Positions 22,547 to 35,695 of a stretch of 64,000 nt of DNA are shown piece after piece. Source of the stretch: Craterostigma plantagineum (lineage: Eukaryota; Streptophyta; Magnoliopsida; Lamiales; Linderniaceae); assembly GCA_027422505.1 (NCBI GenBank), contig JAPQWV010000050.1, positions 4,712,001 to 4,776,000 of the forward strand, read 5' to 3'. Under the pieces are notes generated by a model. That model was given only the letters and a program-made list of their open reading frames with translations, searched no databases and was not told the DNA's origin. Made by a program: the position numbers and the translations under genes. Position 1 is the first letter of the stretch, and each line of letters opens with the position of its first letter.

Positions 22547-23769
22547 TGGTTTTCCATTTTATGTGTAATATAAAGATTGTTTTTATGGTATATTAATTAA
22601 GGAAAAACGCAAATTTTCTTTGGGTTTTAATGGGTCGGGTCATAGTTTTCGAATTTACACATACTTTCTATATATATATTTTCTATTTGGGCTGCAAATA
22701 AAACCTGTAATAAGCAAAATACTCCTTTCTCGCCCATGATCTTAACACTCGTTGTATAACAAATTTGAACCTGTAATAAACCTTCATTAACATCGGAAAT
22801 GAATGCATAATAATAGGAAAGAAAAGAATTTATTAATGTATTCGATTGAATTTGCATTTATAAACAAATTTTGTAACACAAATAGTTCAATATCATCGTT
22901 GGATGCGGTTCGCAGACACGTCACATGCTAGAATAGTACGGTTATTTATATTTATTATATCTTTTGAAAAGTTATTGCTACGCCTGAATCTTCATTATGG
23001 AATTAGTCTGATTAAGAATAGATGGAAATTTGTATTGTAGATCGTACCAATGATAGGTTTTCTTATTTAGAGATAGTAGAATATTCAATTAAAATGATTA
23101 AAAAAATAAAATTAGAAATGTAATTAGCTGTTAAATCGTACATTTTACTATGCATTTCAAGAATGGGTAATCATTAAATAAAAGATTGCTTGCCATACAA
23201 TTTCAACTATAGACGGCAATTTCCATTTTAAATACAAACACACTAAAAGGGCAATATATGTTGGATTTCAATTTAACATCAAGGATTCTTTTTTAGATGA
23301 AATTAGGGTTTTAAATCTAGTTTACTCGACCAAAGTGGCAATTAATCTCAATAATTACATGAACCCAGAACATTTACTAAAAAAATACTGTCTTTGACAT
23401 TTACAATCCATTACAAAAATTTCACCAAAATAAAAAGAAGAAACCACAATAAACATAACAAAATAAATTACAATTGGCATTCCCTTATTATCCTTCACCG
23501 CACAATTCCTCTCTATATCTCAGCTCACCCTTCGCCCACTATCTATTTATATCCAAAACAACAAGTACAATTTACAACTTCGACAAATAGACAAGGAAAA
23601 AAATATAAAATTTCCAACCCCAATATATAATCGTACGCAAAACAAAAAAAAAGGAAAAGAAACAAAAATAAAAGCAAGAAAATAACTTTATACCTGTCCA
23701 ATTTTTCCTCACCACCTCTCAACCCCACTCATCGCATGATTTTCCTTCACCCATTTATTTTTTCTAGAC

Positions 23770-23808
<39 letters not shown>

Positions 23809-23890
23809 TATTATTATTATTATTATTATTAGAATTACTATCACCGACCTCATCTGACAAACCTTGTTTCCTCGCCCCACCTCACCGCCA
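22547..23890. other. Spacer duplicated at 16.4-18.1 kb; (ATT)n at its right end
   Basis: 22,547-23,698 is the partner of duplication R. 23,770-23,832 is an (ATT)n microsatellite at the 3' end of the trihelix gene. No gene. Confidence 0.6.
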
Positions 23891-26147
23891 CTATCCCTCA
23901 ATCGCCTTCGATATTGCTTTAGCACTACCTCCGCCGCTGGCGATCACCTCATATCCACCACCGCCCTGCTCATCTCCGTCGTCATCGCCACCTCCACCGC
24001 CGCCGTCATCCTCCTCCTCATCTAATTCCATATCTTCATCATTCCCACCACTCTCTTCATCATTGCGATTCACTCGCAGACCTTCCCCTCCACGACGCTG
24101 ATAACTAACATCCTCCACCATCGCCGGCGCATTAGCCGGCCACTGCTGTTCGGGCCGGTCCAAAAGGCCCGACCCATATCCAACCTCATTATTCCTCGCC
24201 TTATATATAGCCTCAAGCTGATGAAAGTAAGGGCAAGTCTTGGAATCCTCGGGCCTCTTCTTCTTACTCTCCTTCACCTTCTTATAATACTTGTTAATGT
24301 TCTCCCACTTCTCCTTGCACCTCTTCGCATTCCTCGTATACCCAAGCTTTCCCATCGCCGCCGATATATCTTCCCACAAAGGACCCTTCGGCCCATTATC
24401 TTGATACTTCAACTCAAGGCTCGTCCTCAAACCAATCAACGCTTCAACCTCCGCCTTGGGCCACCTCGAAGAAGGAGAAGAAGAAACATAGCTCTCTCCT
24501 TCGACAGCTCTTTTTAGGGTTTTCTCGGCGGCGGCCGGCGGCTGGGCCGCCTCCGGCGGCGGTGGTGCGGCGGTGAGGTTGGCCGGAAGCTGTATGTTGT
24601 GGTGGTCGGCCACCTTCTGAAGAAAGGCGACCACCGCAGAGTCTCTCGCGGCGGTTATCTCCCTTTCTCTGACGAGGAGATCGTACTCGCGGTTGATCCT
24701 AACCGTCTCTCGGGCCCGCCAGGCTTCTTCCCGAGCCGTCCGATCGATTTCGCGCCTCTCCAAAGCTTCGAAGAATCTCCTGCGCATCTCCTCTTGTCGA
24801 TCGACGATTTCCCTGACGAGGTTGTCGAAGTAGTCCTTCCACTTCCTCTTCTTACTACCGCGCCGACGACGACGAGCGCGAAGAGCGTCTTCGTCGTCCG
24901 AGGAAGTGGAGGAGGAAATTAGGGTTTTTGATGAATTGTTATTATTATTGTTGTTGTTATAGGGTTGTTTGTGGTGGATTGTATTGCTATTATTAGGGTT
25001 TATCATTAATCGAGATTGTTGTTGGGGCGGGATTATGCTTATGGGAGTCGGGCTTAGGCTGTTCGATGGGATGGCGGTGGTGGTGCGTGGTGGTGGTGGT
25101 GGTGGTGCCGCCGCGAAAGGTGGTGGTTGAGGTGGTGGAGTGTTTTCTAGGGCTTCTAATTGGTCGAAAAAGCGATAGGTTTTGGCGTCGGGCTTTGAGG
25201 AGCGGCCGTCTTTCGTCCTCTTGTGGTATTTGAAGACGTTTTCGAACTTTTCTTTGCATTTCTTGGGGTTCCTTTGGAATCCAAGCTCGCCCATTTTTCT
25301 GGGGAAATAGTAAGAGAGGAAGGAATGATTTTAGACGAATTTATGATATGATGAGCACATAAAATGAAGGCAAGAAGTTGACTACTTAACTGCATTGGGC
25401 GATCAATCTAAGGGAAGAAGGAATTTTGAAGGGAAATTGGTGTACTTATGATATAGTGTGTGAGTGTCTTTGTGGTATGTAGTAACAAGAAAAGGTGAAA
25501 TTGTTAGAGACGATAACGATGCGTGTAAGAAGAAGCTCATTCACGTCGAAGTGAAAAAAAGAAAGACTTTTTCCTTTTTCATTTGCTATAATTAGAAGTA
25601 AGGTTCCAAAACTGAAAGTCTGAAAATCAGGAAAATATTAAAAACTCGAATACCCTCGGAAAAGCTGCTGAAATTCTTGTGAAGATGGAATGAAAACGAC
25701 AAAGAAGACAGTCGATCACAGAAAATTCTTTATCATATAATTTAGGAAGAAAAAAAAGAAGAAATATGATTCAGTGCGGAAAAAATGAAAAATTCCAATC
25801 AAACGCAGTCGATCACAGAAAATCTATTTCAGAAACTCGATGAATCATAGCTGATTTAACGAATACCTGGAAACTTCTTCCCATAATGGACCTTTAAGAC
25901 TTGAATCTCTAAAAGCTGAATCCATATCATGGCGAATTTGGATCAAGGCCAAAGTTTCTTGCCTCGGCCACCTATTTCCACCGCCGCCGCCGCCGCCGCC
26001 TTTTTCAGCCTCTTCCAAAGCAAGCGAGCTTGGCCCACCGCCTACTTCACTGCTGCCGCCGCTAGCTCCGCCGCTCTCATGGCGGTGCTCCGCCGTCGAG
26101 CCACCGTCTGCGGAGCTAGCCATCACGCCGGAAATTCCAAGCATCAT
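23891..26147 (-). CDS. GT-2-type trihelix transcription factor
   Basis: 562-aa nuclear DNA-binding protein with two trihelix domains. Exon 1 is 25867-26147 and exon 2 is 23891-25298; donor CCAG|GTATTC and acceptor CCCCAG fit an AG|A split Arg codon. The N-terminal trihelix spans the intron (RWPRQETLALIQIRHDM ... KKCKEKFENV). A central helical, charged region follows (KKRKWKDYF, then Arg/Glu-rich to about residue 320). The C-terminal trihelix begins RWPKAEVEALIGLR and has KRCKEKWENINKYYKKVK. Low-complexity Gly, Asn, Pro and acidic tracts link them. Two domains with a central helix are the hallmark of GT-2/DF1/GTL1 factors, which regulate growth and trichome or stomatal traits in Arabidopsis. 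The ATG at 26147 was chosen; a second Met follows directly. Confidence 0.92.
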
Positions 26148-26231
26148 TACTTGATGAATAACCCAACAGCTTCTTCTTCTTTTTTTTTTTATCTTTTTTC
26201 TATTTTATTGTTCTATCAGCTGGCAAGCTAG

Positions 26232-27765
26232 CCCACAAAACTTGGTGTGGCAATTACCATCTGATAGAGAAAGATTAAATTTTTATATATAATTTGTGAA
26301 ACTAAAAGATGATGAGATGAGATGAAGAGGTGCAATGAGAGATGAGAGAGAAATGGTGTGCGGTGAATTTTTATTTTATCTTCTTCGGCGGATCTGCTCT
26401 TAAATTCACATTTCTTGAAATATTTATATATAACTAAAGAAAACCATAGTATAAATATATTTATCTAATCTATCTCTTTTGCTTTTGCAGCTGAGGAATC
26501 TTTTGGCATTTCTCTCTCCTTACTTGATATATATTATTCTAAAAATTATATGTATATTATTTTAATCGAAATTACTGTCTGCTAGGCACCAAAATTTAGT
26601 GTCACTAATTATCCATCTATAAAAAAAAAAATTAAAAGCAAATGAGAATATCTGTTCCATTACAGGGGTTTTTAAATATTTAGTGTCACTAATTAAATAT
26701 TTTCGATATTCGAAAAATATAAGATATGCATATCATTTTAATCGTCGCGAAACAAACAATAAATTAGATGCATTTATTTCTTTTTATTATATAAAATTAC
26801 ATGTGATAATGATGATATTATGATTTGGTGGATTATATAATTAATAAATATAAAATAAGTTAAAACTAAAAAAGAAAAAAAGAAAAAGAGTAACTCGACG
26901 AGTTACTTGAAATGCCATGTCCACCGTGGACAATTAACTCGTATTCCCAAGATACGAGTTAGTAACTCGTCAGATGGATGAAGAAAATGTCTGTTTTATT
27001 AATGATTTTCATTTGTTGTTTATTTTGTTAATGGTTGATTTTTTTTAATTATTAATTAAAAACCCCCCTCCATTACATGATCAATGCAATAGCTTCCTAC
27101 GAGCAAATGGAAGTGATTAAAAAGATGAACACGTAAGTTTACCCATGTCCATGTTTTTTTCTTACGGCAAATATTAAGGATACCAATCACAATATTTATT
27201 GACATTTACTGTTTATAGTCACACAGGGCTTAGGTGCTACGCCATGCATTTAATAAATCATATAGTTGATTTTGATATAACGTAATTAAACTCATATTTT
27301 TTTTAAAAAAAAAAGAGAGAATATTTGCTTAGCAGATAGAGATAATAAAGATTTTTTTTCTGTCTCCGCTAAATATAGATAAAATCCGTCCCAAGTAGGT
27401 CAGCTTCGGTTTCGGGCATTTTGGATTTTAACTCACTGTGAAGACTAAAGTACCCCTTCATGTTATAACCATTGATTGGCCTTTTTAATCAATCTTAGTT
27501 GTATGTATTAAAATTAAATTTTTTCTCATCCGATATATTATATCATTGCTTTGCTAAACGGGCTTGTTTACCTATTCTGAAATAGCGGAAATACCCTCAA
27601 GAAAACATTACTTATTAAATAAATAAATAAATAATTAAGTAGATGATTCGACTCCACTTAAACTCCTCGACTAGGTGACGGACAATACACAGAGATGGGA
27701 AGATTAATCTTAATAAATCCAAAATAATAAACTAACGTTCTTTCTTATTCGGTAATCTATAGAAA
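26232..27765. other. No gene; AT-rich upstream region of the trihelix gene
   Basis: Contains a small palindromic patch near 26,890-26,970 (gtaactcgacgagttac and actcgtat/atacgagt words). Otherwise no supported feature. Confidence 0.45.
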
Positions 27766-27769
27766 ATTA

Positions 27770-28185
27770 TCCAATTGGAAAAAAATTTTTACACATAACT
27801 ACCCATGTCAGAAAATTTTATAGATAGGTACCCGATTTAATTTTACCAGTTTCTTTAGTCATATCGTACATTTCTGTGTGTATATTGCGTACTATAACAC
27901 GTTTATATAGGGTACCTAAATATAGGATACGTCGTACCTACGGACATGCCTGTGTGTTACATAGGGCGTACCTAAATATAACATACGTCGTACCATTTTC
28001 TGTTATATAGGTACCTAAATGTGTTGAGATAGGGTATCCAAATGTGTTCTTTGGTGTACTTTCGGGGATCGGGTACCTATGTGCAAAAACTTTATTATGA
28101 TAGGTACTTACATATAAAAAAATCCTGACTGGGTACTAAATTACAAGTTTTTTTCCAAATAGATACTTATGTGTAAAAACCCCTT
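27770..28185. repeat. GTACC-rich dispersed repeat, copy 2 (inverted)
   Basis: Reverse orientation relative to copy 1: gggtacctaaatatagga, cgtacctacggacatgcc, tgtactttcggggatcgggt. Very close to copy 3 at 46,528-46,872. Confidence 0.65.
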
Positions 28186-29159
28186 CTTTCTTTTGATATC
28201 ATTTTAGTTTTTAAGTTATCGTTATCATTAATTGCTTGGTAAGTTTATCATAAGGCTATAATTATTGTGATGTGGACCTTGAGATAGAAAAAAAAGTATG
28301 GTACTTGTGCTTACACGTAGATGAGGGTGACTGTTGCAATTTGGCAAGGATGTTTGTCAACTTGGGGGAATGATTTTCCTTATTTTAATTAAGTGAAGTT
28401 ATAGAAAAGAATTGTCAATTTAATATTTTTAAAGAGGTGGGATCCAATAGGGTTGAATTAAATTTAAAACACAGTTTTAATTGGTAGGCCATGTTATTAG
28501 GCAAAGTCATTTATGAATAGAAGTAAATAGTGTCCAGTTTCTGTTAGCTTGCAACCTACCGTAATAAATGGAATAATATGTCATTTTATGTATTGAAGAT
28601 TTGCTTGAATATAATATTTATAATATTAGCTGTAACTTTCATTTATTTTGAGTATCATTGTCTTCAATATTTCCCTAATATATGCTATGCAACCCTGTGA
28701 CAGAGAAGAATGAGTAACGGTTTAGATGGTAAAAATATAAAATTTGAACAATAATGTAACAGAAATTTCAGTAAACGTGCCAATAATCGGAACTACCATT
28801 TTGGCTTCAAGTAAATGTAAATTTAGGTAATTTGTCCAAATGTCAGATCAGATAGCATGAATCTTATCGAACATTTCAACAAGATCAATATTACGTATGT
28901 ATTTATAATATATATATACATATATATTATATTCCATGCCAGTTTGGCTGCAAGACTCTGTCTTTTAATAAGGGATATAATATTTCGTAAATCATAATTC
29001 TTCACATGATTCTTTTTAGAACAATGTCGAATCATTAATGCTCGGTTATTGAAACCTTAAGATTGAATTATTTCAAATATTTCTTTTTTTTTTCTATAGG
29101 TTACAATTACTTTTCTTCATTTTAATTCTCTAGAGCGCAAAAAATAACTAACACGCATC
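28186..29159. other. No gene seen
   Basis: AT-rich spacer without supported frames. Confidence 0.4.
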
Positions 29160-29167
29160 ATCGGGAC

Positions 29168-29970
29168 TAGGGGTGAGCAAAACCGGATATCCGGATTTTC
29201 GGATATCCGAAATATTTCGGATATCAAAAAATGATATCTGTATCCGGTCAGGTTTTAATCGGATATCCGAAAATCGGATATCCGCTTTATTCGGATATTT
29301 AAATCGGATATCCGCATCCGGTTTTTAAATGTATTTTTTTTAAATAATTTTTCATATTTTCTTATTTCTTATCAAAATAAAAAATATATTTTTCATATAA
29401 AAATTACTACACATAGTAATTAACACAATATGTGAATTCATGATTCAAAATTACATAATAAATAATAAACAATATGTAAATTCATGATTCAAAATATGTC
29501 ACGGCCGTGACATCCTCCAGCATAACCTTCGAAGCTTACTGCTCGGCGTCACGGCCTAGTGCAAATTGGGTCACGGCCGTGATATTCTATTCAAAATCAT
29601 TTTTTATTTCTTATTAAAATGAAAAATATATTTTTTCATATAAAAATGTCTACACATAGTAATTCACACAATATGTGAATTCATGATTCAAAATTACATA
29701 ATAAATAATATAAATATAAATCTATTTTTGAGGATTTTTTCCCTTTTTGACCTTCATTTTTCATTTTGGGCTATTTTTTTTAATTATTTTTAAATATAAA
29801 ACCGGATACCGGATATCCGGATTTTATACAAACTACTATCCGTATCCGAGTTAAAATAAATCAAATCGGATATCCGATCCGGTTTTTAAAACCGGATATC
29901 CGGATTTTCGGGTTTTAAAAATCGGGTATCGGATCGAAATCCGGTTTTCGGATATTTTTGCTCAGCCCTA
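29168..29970. mobile_element. hAT-type non-autonomous element, 803 bp
   Basis: Imperfect terminal repeats taggggtgagcaaaa / tttttgctcagccctaa-type, perfect 8-bp target duplication ATCGGGAC at 29160-29167 and 29971-29978. Subterminal regions are packed with ggatatccg words. Inside, an AT-rich block is present twice, separated by an 84-bp insert bounded by palindromes (29499-29582). No transposase frame. Confidence 0.88.
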
Positions 29971-30324
29971 ATCGGGACATACTATTTTGTTCTTATTAAT
30001 AAACTCTAGTAAAAGAAATCAATAACACCAAATTGATGGACCATACTTCGCAAATAATACAGCAAAATGGTGGAACCCATTTTCTTTAAAATTAAATGCA
30101 CAAATCAAGATAATTTCTGAGACAGCATATGAATGAGAAACCCCATTTTCTTACCATGTTATCATTACGTGTGAAAGTCAAATGAGAATAAGAAAGGGAT
30201 AATTAGCCTAAATTAAAACTTAAAATACATGTCACGAGGGCATTTTCGTAAAAGAACGATAGAATTGAGGTTTGAGAAGTAAGTTAGGTAAACACCAAAC
30301 GGCACAGCTAATATTGTCTAATAT

Positions 30325-31206
30325 TTTTTTGTAGTTTTTTGGAGGTGTGTAATGATAAGCAACTGATGATGAAAAGACTAGTCACATTATTTTCGTTTCC
30401 CTCTTATAATATTACATCAAGTCGAAAAAATCCCAATTAATTTCGGATGTTTGAATATTTACCATCCACTTATTGCTGTCGATACGAAGTTAGCGATCTA
30501 GTTTTGCAGTTTTCATATCTTATAATTCAAAACTGAATTACTAGTATACTTACCGTCCCAAACTTTTAGACAATATTCTTATTTTTTGTTTGTCTCGCCA
30601 ATTACGTGAGAGTTTTCGACCCAAAATCAATTTGTATGACTATTGAATTGATTACTATCTATATAGTAAACATTATTTATTTTTATATGTAATAAAAATA
30701 ACATACCTTAGCATTATTAAAACAAATTACTTTTTCAATTCTTTTTTAGATCAATATTCGCTATCTGTGGGCTTCTTTTTAGCTGTAATAGATGCCTTTC
30801 CACTAATGTAGCTTATTTTACAGCTCTCACAAGTTCTCTCTTACTCATACATGTGAATAGATATATACTTTACTAAACATTAAATTATATATTTTCCAAG
30901 TCCATCGCCATCCCATTGAACCTGCACCATATATATTCTCCAAAGTATTTAATTTAATTGTCAACACTCAACAGATCGTATATGCATGCGTATGTTCGAC
31001 CCGTGAGAAGTGATTCACATGATAATGAAATAGTGGTGATCTTATCGACCAAATTAAACTTACGTTAAGTTATTAGAATCAAAATCCAGTTTATTTAAAT
31101 ATTTAGAGAACAATGTTTATTACGCTAGTTAGGTTTTTATGTGAGATTAAAATATACATGTATGAGTGTGTGTGTATATTGATCACTGCCTAGCGATGTC
31201 CGATAC

Positions 31207-31245
<39 letters not shown>

Positions 31246-31735
31246 ATTTCTATGACGATTGTCCTTATTCTAATAATGAGGTGTGCGAATCATACGTTGT
31301 TTTATTATTATTATTCTATTGCAACATGTTCAACATTAGCCGCAGAGAATAAATGCTTTCGTTTGGTACTCCGATTATGAATATAAACACAACACAAATT
31401 TCAAGTTTCAAGAACATTTTAATCAACATGAATGATACAGAAAAATATTAAGAATAATGATAATTACGCCCATGATTTAACTTTGTCAAATTGATGTCTT
31501 AGATAAAAAAATATATGATTAAAACTATGTAAGAAAATTAGACTCGCTTTTCAAAAAAACATAGCACCATATATCACGCTTTTTTTACAGCAAACAAATG
31601 GTTAGAATTACTTGTCCAAAAGAGGACTATCCTATCTTCTTCACTGTCCTTTTCTACATCTTTTTATTCCCACTAAAATTAACCCTAAAGTTTCTAACAT
31701 CGCACATGCAAAATTCTCAATTTAATATAACGATT
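30325..31735. repeat. Segmental duplication L, partner copy with the empty retrotransposon site
   Basis: Matches 9745-11856 plus 15985-16050. At about 31,650 it reads ccttttctacatc, i.e. one TTTTC and no element, so it shows the pre-insertion state of the copia site. Contains a (TA)n run at 31,206-31,242. No gene. Confidence 0.75.
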
Positions 31736-32980
31736 TACTTTACCTCCCAATAAGGATGTTTTTTTTTTCAATTATACCATAATATCGCTCGTGAATTGCA
31801 TATCTTATATCCGTCCATTTTAGAATGTAATCCTCAAATTCAATAGTAAGCGCTAAAGAAGTAATTTTTTTCGACTCTCTAATATTCAGTCTTCTAAAAG
31901 ATTGTTGTGTGTCAAACTCAATCCCACATTGCTTGAATAAAATGTTTGTGACCACATCCTATATTACTTCAATTGGATTTAGAATACTTGTTTTCCAATA
32001 AAATGAGTGTTAAAAGTCTTTATTTTTTTACATAAAGTAAATTCATGGCATAAAGCACTATTGGATAATTTTTATTTTAGGGATTGACGGCTTATCATCG
32101 CCATTTATTAAAGTTCCAACAAGTAAAAGTAATAGGGAAGTTGTGACACGGACCAATATGAGTTGTCTGATTTTAAATAAGATGATGGCCCATGTAGTAA
32201 GTAAAAATAAAGTTATACCTTTGAACATGGTGAGCATGTGAGTATAGACATATATCATGCGTCCCCATGTGAATTTACCGTTTAACTATTACTAAAATAA
32301 TATTATATGATGAACATCGATAAACAATGTGGTTCTTGAATTTGATGGAGCTTTAATCATTGATTTTTTTATTTATGAACTGTAATAGCATAACACAAAT
32401 AAAGCCCGGAATGTCACGTAGGGGAAACTACGAATGTCTAATCGTTATCAAATATATAATATTGTTTTAACAACGCAAAACACGCCAAGAATAATCATCA
32501 TAGTTCATAACTCAACACTAAGTCTAACACACAATATAATAAGACTATTATCCAGCTTCATCATTGATTTAATATATCAAATATATAAAAGAAATAGACC
32601 GTTTGAAAAACATTATTGCACCCAAAATGCAACCAACATTCCCGTAACTCTCAAACTTTCAAGGAAAAAAAAAACATGTAATACAAAATAAATAGAATAC
32701 GAATAACAACATTGTTAATACTGTTTGAAAGCTATTCGTGCATTATATATTGTCCACTGTTGTGTAGGGCCCGCATGGACCATTGTTGAAGCACTCTAAC
32801 TAAAAGCCCAAAACTAACACTCATTTGAGATTCCCATGTGCGAAAGCCCACCAATGGTAATAAGTAAAAGATAGTCAAAACAGATAAAATCAAATCTCTC
32901 TCTCTAACGTAACTCTCAAGTGCGTGTGAAATGGATAAGCTTCATATTCAAATGGAATCGCTTTACAGCACTTTTATTTA
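31736..32980. other. No gene seen
   Basis: AT-rich. A reverse-oriented cccacattg patch near 31,922 resembles retroelement debris. No supported frame. Confidence 0.4.
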
Positions 32981-32981
32981 A

Positions 32982-33803
32982 TCTACCTCCGTACCGTTAT
33001 TTTTATCACATATCTTAGTGGGCACTAGGGTTGCAAACGAATTGAACTTTTTTGGTTCGATTCGCGATTCGATTCGAAATTTTAAGATTCGAATTCGAAT
33101 ATTTAGAATACGAATCCGAATAAGAATATTTTTTCTGATTCGAGAAATATACGAATACGAATATGAAATCACAATATTCGATTGGAAAATTAATCGAATT
33201 ATTCGATTCGAATAATATAACATAAAATATAGTATTAATATATATTCACATATAATATATGATAACTTACTAAAATATTTACAAATGATATGTTAATTCA
33301 ATATATGTTGAAATAGAACTTATTATAATTCAATATATGTCTAAATATAATTTATTATAATCCAATATATATTTTTAGATATGATATTGTTTATATTTTA
33401 TTAAATAAAAAATGAAAGATGACTTTGAATACAAATATTCGATATTCGATTCGAATATTCGAAAAAATATTCGAATTCGAATAAGAATCGATTTTATGAT
33501 TCGACTAAATATTGGAGTATTCATATTCGATTGTTATCCGAATACGAATAGAATATTGCGGTATTCGACTCGATTCGATTCGTTTGCAACCCTAGTGGGC
33601 ACCGATAATAAGGTGGTATTATTACAATAATATAGTACAATGAAAAGGTAATAAAGTGTATATTTTGACACGTCTTTTAAGAATATTTAATATTATTATA
33701 TTGATTGTTTGTGATAGTTTTTTTGCTAAATAAGGAAAGGTGATAAATTACTGAGACGCCCGAAATGGCAAAATGTGATAAAATTAGTAGGATGGAGGTA
33801 GTA
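32982..33803. mobile_element. Stowaway-like MITE split by a hAT MITE
   Basis: Outer ends ctacctccgta and ggatggaggtag, with internal sequence matching the MITE at 18344-18586 (shared caaacaatcaatata and gacgtg(t/c)caaaa words in reverse). The hAT element at 33026-33594 sits inside it. Confidence 0.65.
33026..33594. mobile_element. hAT-type MITE, TTCGAAT family, copy 1
   Basis: 569 bp, terminal repeats tagggttgcaaacgaat / attcgtttgcaacccta, perfect 8-bp target duplication GTGGGCAC (33018-33025 and 33595-33602). Interior dense in attcgaat words. Sibling at 36504-37081. Confidence 0.92.
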
Positions 33804-34705
33804 AAAAAAATCTATCTTGAAAGTTACCGACGAATATTAGTCAAGTGATTGGACACAGACACATTTCCAAAGTTAGGTTACGAGTTAGATTTTTTACATA
33901 TATAAAAGAAATCTTGTAACCATGATCATAATAATATTGGGACAATCATAGGAGGCTCGTTTACCCAAATGAAGAAAGTCATACATTGAAAACTTTATGG
34001 ATCCCACAAGTACATACATGATCTTATTAATTATTGCAGAACTAATTTTTTTTTAAAAAAAAACGTTCTAAATGTTTCACGGCCCGATGTCATAGTTTTC
34101 TCATAATGGAATAAAAATGTCTTTAGAAGTTCTCTCCGTGTCCCAACTCTCAAATCAAATTGCAACATATATACATCTCCTTTTTCAAGATTTTCTCAAT
34201 TTCAGTAATTGGTCCGTGGACATAAACTGGGCCTAAACTTTATCTATTCCTAAACCCCATTTTGTTGACCCACGACAAACGCTACTCCAAACTAGCGCTT
34301 TCAAGACAAAGCACTAACACATTTGCTTCAAAAATGAACCAACACAGAAAACTGATATTAATTGCACTACTGAAACTGATACAAAGAAAGGATTGATATA
34401 TCGTGTATGTAGCTGAAATCTTATTCTCTTGTTTCATTCATAAACGTTGGCCTTAATATAGGCATACATCACTAAGCATCCCACTAAGTCACTAACTAAA
34501 TAACACTAAGTCACCAAAGAAACTACTAAAAATAGGGTACCTTATTCCTAATGAAGAGGAAAGACTTAGACTACTATAGCCGTGGGAATAATAATACTAA
34601 CAAAAACACCACAGTTTCACAAAACAAAAACCAACAAGAAACAGCTTCATTCCTAACCCCAGTTAACTAACTTAACTAACCACCCACCAACCGTCAACGG
34701 TCAAA
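33804..34705. other. No gene; 3' flank of the SH4-type trihelix gene
   Basis: AT-rich spacer; nothing recognisable. Confidence 0.4.
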
Positions 34706-35695
34706 TCAACTGCCATCGCCATCTCCGTCGAGCCCAAGCTCCTTACGCCTGAGGTCCAACGCCAAACGCTCGTTGTCGAGCCTCATGAGCTCAATCTCCA
34801 TCTTCGTCTCCTCCAATTCCCTCTCCTTCTTCTTACAGAACCTCTCCCACTTAAACCTCTCCCTCTCAAGCTCAACCATCTCCTCCTCTATCTCCACCCT
34901 CCTCCTCTCCACCTCCTCCCACTTCAACCTCTTTTTCGACCAATCCCTCTCATATTCGATCCCTTCGTTTTCCTCCTTCGAATGGTGGTTATGATTATGA
35001 TGAGTAACGTCTTCTTCGTCTTTGCTTCTGATGAGGGCCGATCTCAGAGAGCGTTGGAGGTCGAGGTCGGGCGGGAGGTGTAGCCTATTGCCGTTGTGGT
35101 ACGAGCACATTTCCTCGTAGTGGAGGTGCTTCGAGCTCAGAATCTTTCTTACTTCCTCCTTCGACTTGTCTGAAACGCGGTCCATCTCGTCGAGGAGGGC
35201 GGGATTTTCGACGACCTGGCAGGAAGTTCCCCGCCCGAGGATCTCGTTGAGGCGTTTGTACCTCTTGTTGAGGTCGTTGAACTTGTCCTCGCACTGCTGA
35301 GGGGAGGCGGAGTGGCCCCTCTCTGCCATGGCTTTCGAGACGGATTTCCACTTTCCCTTCTTCTGATGATGGACGCCGCCGGCGGAGCTCCGCCTTGGGC
35401 CGGCGACGGAGGAGGCGGCGGAATCCTCGCCTATGTAGGAGACGGCTGTGATTAAGAGGCGGACCATGGCGTCTGTCCACTTTACCCTCTGCCATGGAGA
35501 GGGTTTTTTGCTGCCGCCGGCGTTTTGGGTGGGAAAGGGTTCGTCTTCGTCTTCTTCGTCGTCGTCGTCGCTGGTGGATTTGGTGGCTCGGTGGTGGGGG
35601 TTGAAGTGCGTTGGTCCTTGATGGTCGAACCCGCCGCCGTTGTAAGAAGAGCCGTTCCTTAGCTGCGCCGTGCTTAGATTCAAGTTCCCATCCAT
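34706..35695 (-). CDS. SH4-type trihelix transcription factor
   Basis: 329-aa single-exon nuclear protein. Acidic and His-rich start, then a SANT/trihelix domain (about residues 66-160: RVKWTDAMVRLLITAVSYIG, KKGKWKSVSKAMAERG, QCEDKFNDLNKRYKRLNEIL). A long coiled coil of Glu/Arg/Lys follows near residues 245-320 (RRRVEIEEEMVELERERFKW). One DNA-binding domain plus a C-terminal coiled coil marks the SH4-like trihelix clade (Arabidopsis At1g21200/At1g76870 type, from memory). ATG at 35695 begins MDGNLNLSTAQLR. It lies between the copia remnant and its own AT-rich 3' flank; the divergent neighbour is LSM3. Confidence 0.9.
   Translation of the reverse strand: MDGNLNLSTAQLRNGSSYNGGGFDHQGPTHFNPHHRATKSTSDDDDEEDEDEPFPTQNAGGSKKPSPWQRVKWTDAMVRLLITAVSYIGEDSAASSVAGPRRSSAGGVHHQKKGKWKSVSKAMAERGHSASPQQCEDKFNDLNKRYKRLNEILGRGTSCQVVENPALLDEMDRVSDKSKEEVRKILSSKHLHYEEMCSYHNGNRLHLPPDLDLQRSLRSALIRSKDEEDVTHHNHNHHSKEENEGIEYERDWSKKRLKWEEVERRRVEIEEEMVELERERFKWERFCKKKERELEETKMEIELMRLDNERLALDLRRKELGLDGDGDGS

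Noticed and set aside
33018..33630. Ile/Arg-rich frames (also 36486-36701)
   Set aside because: They are translations of the attcgaat repeats inside hAT MITEs.
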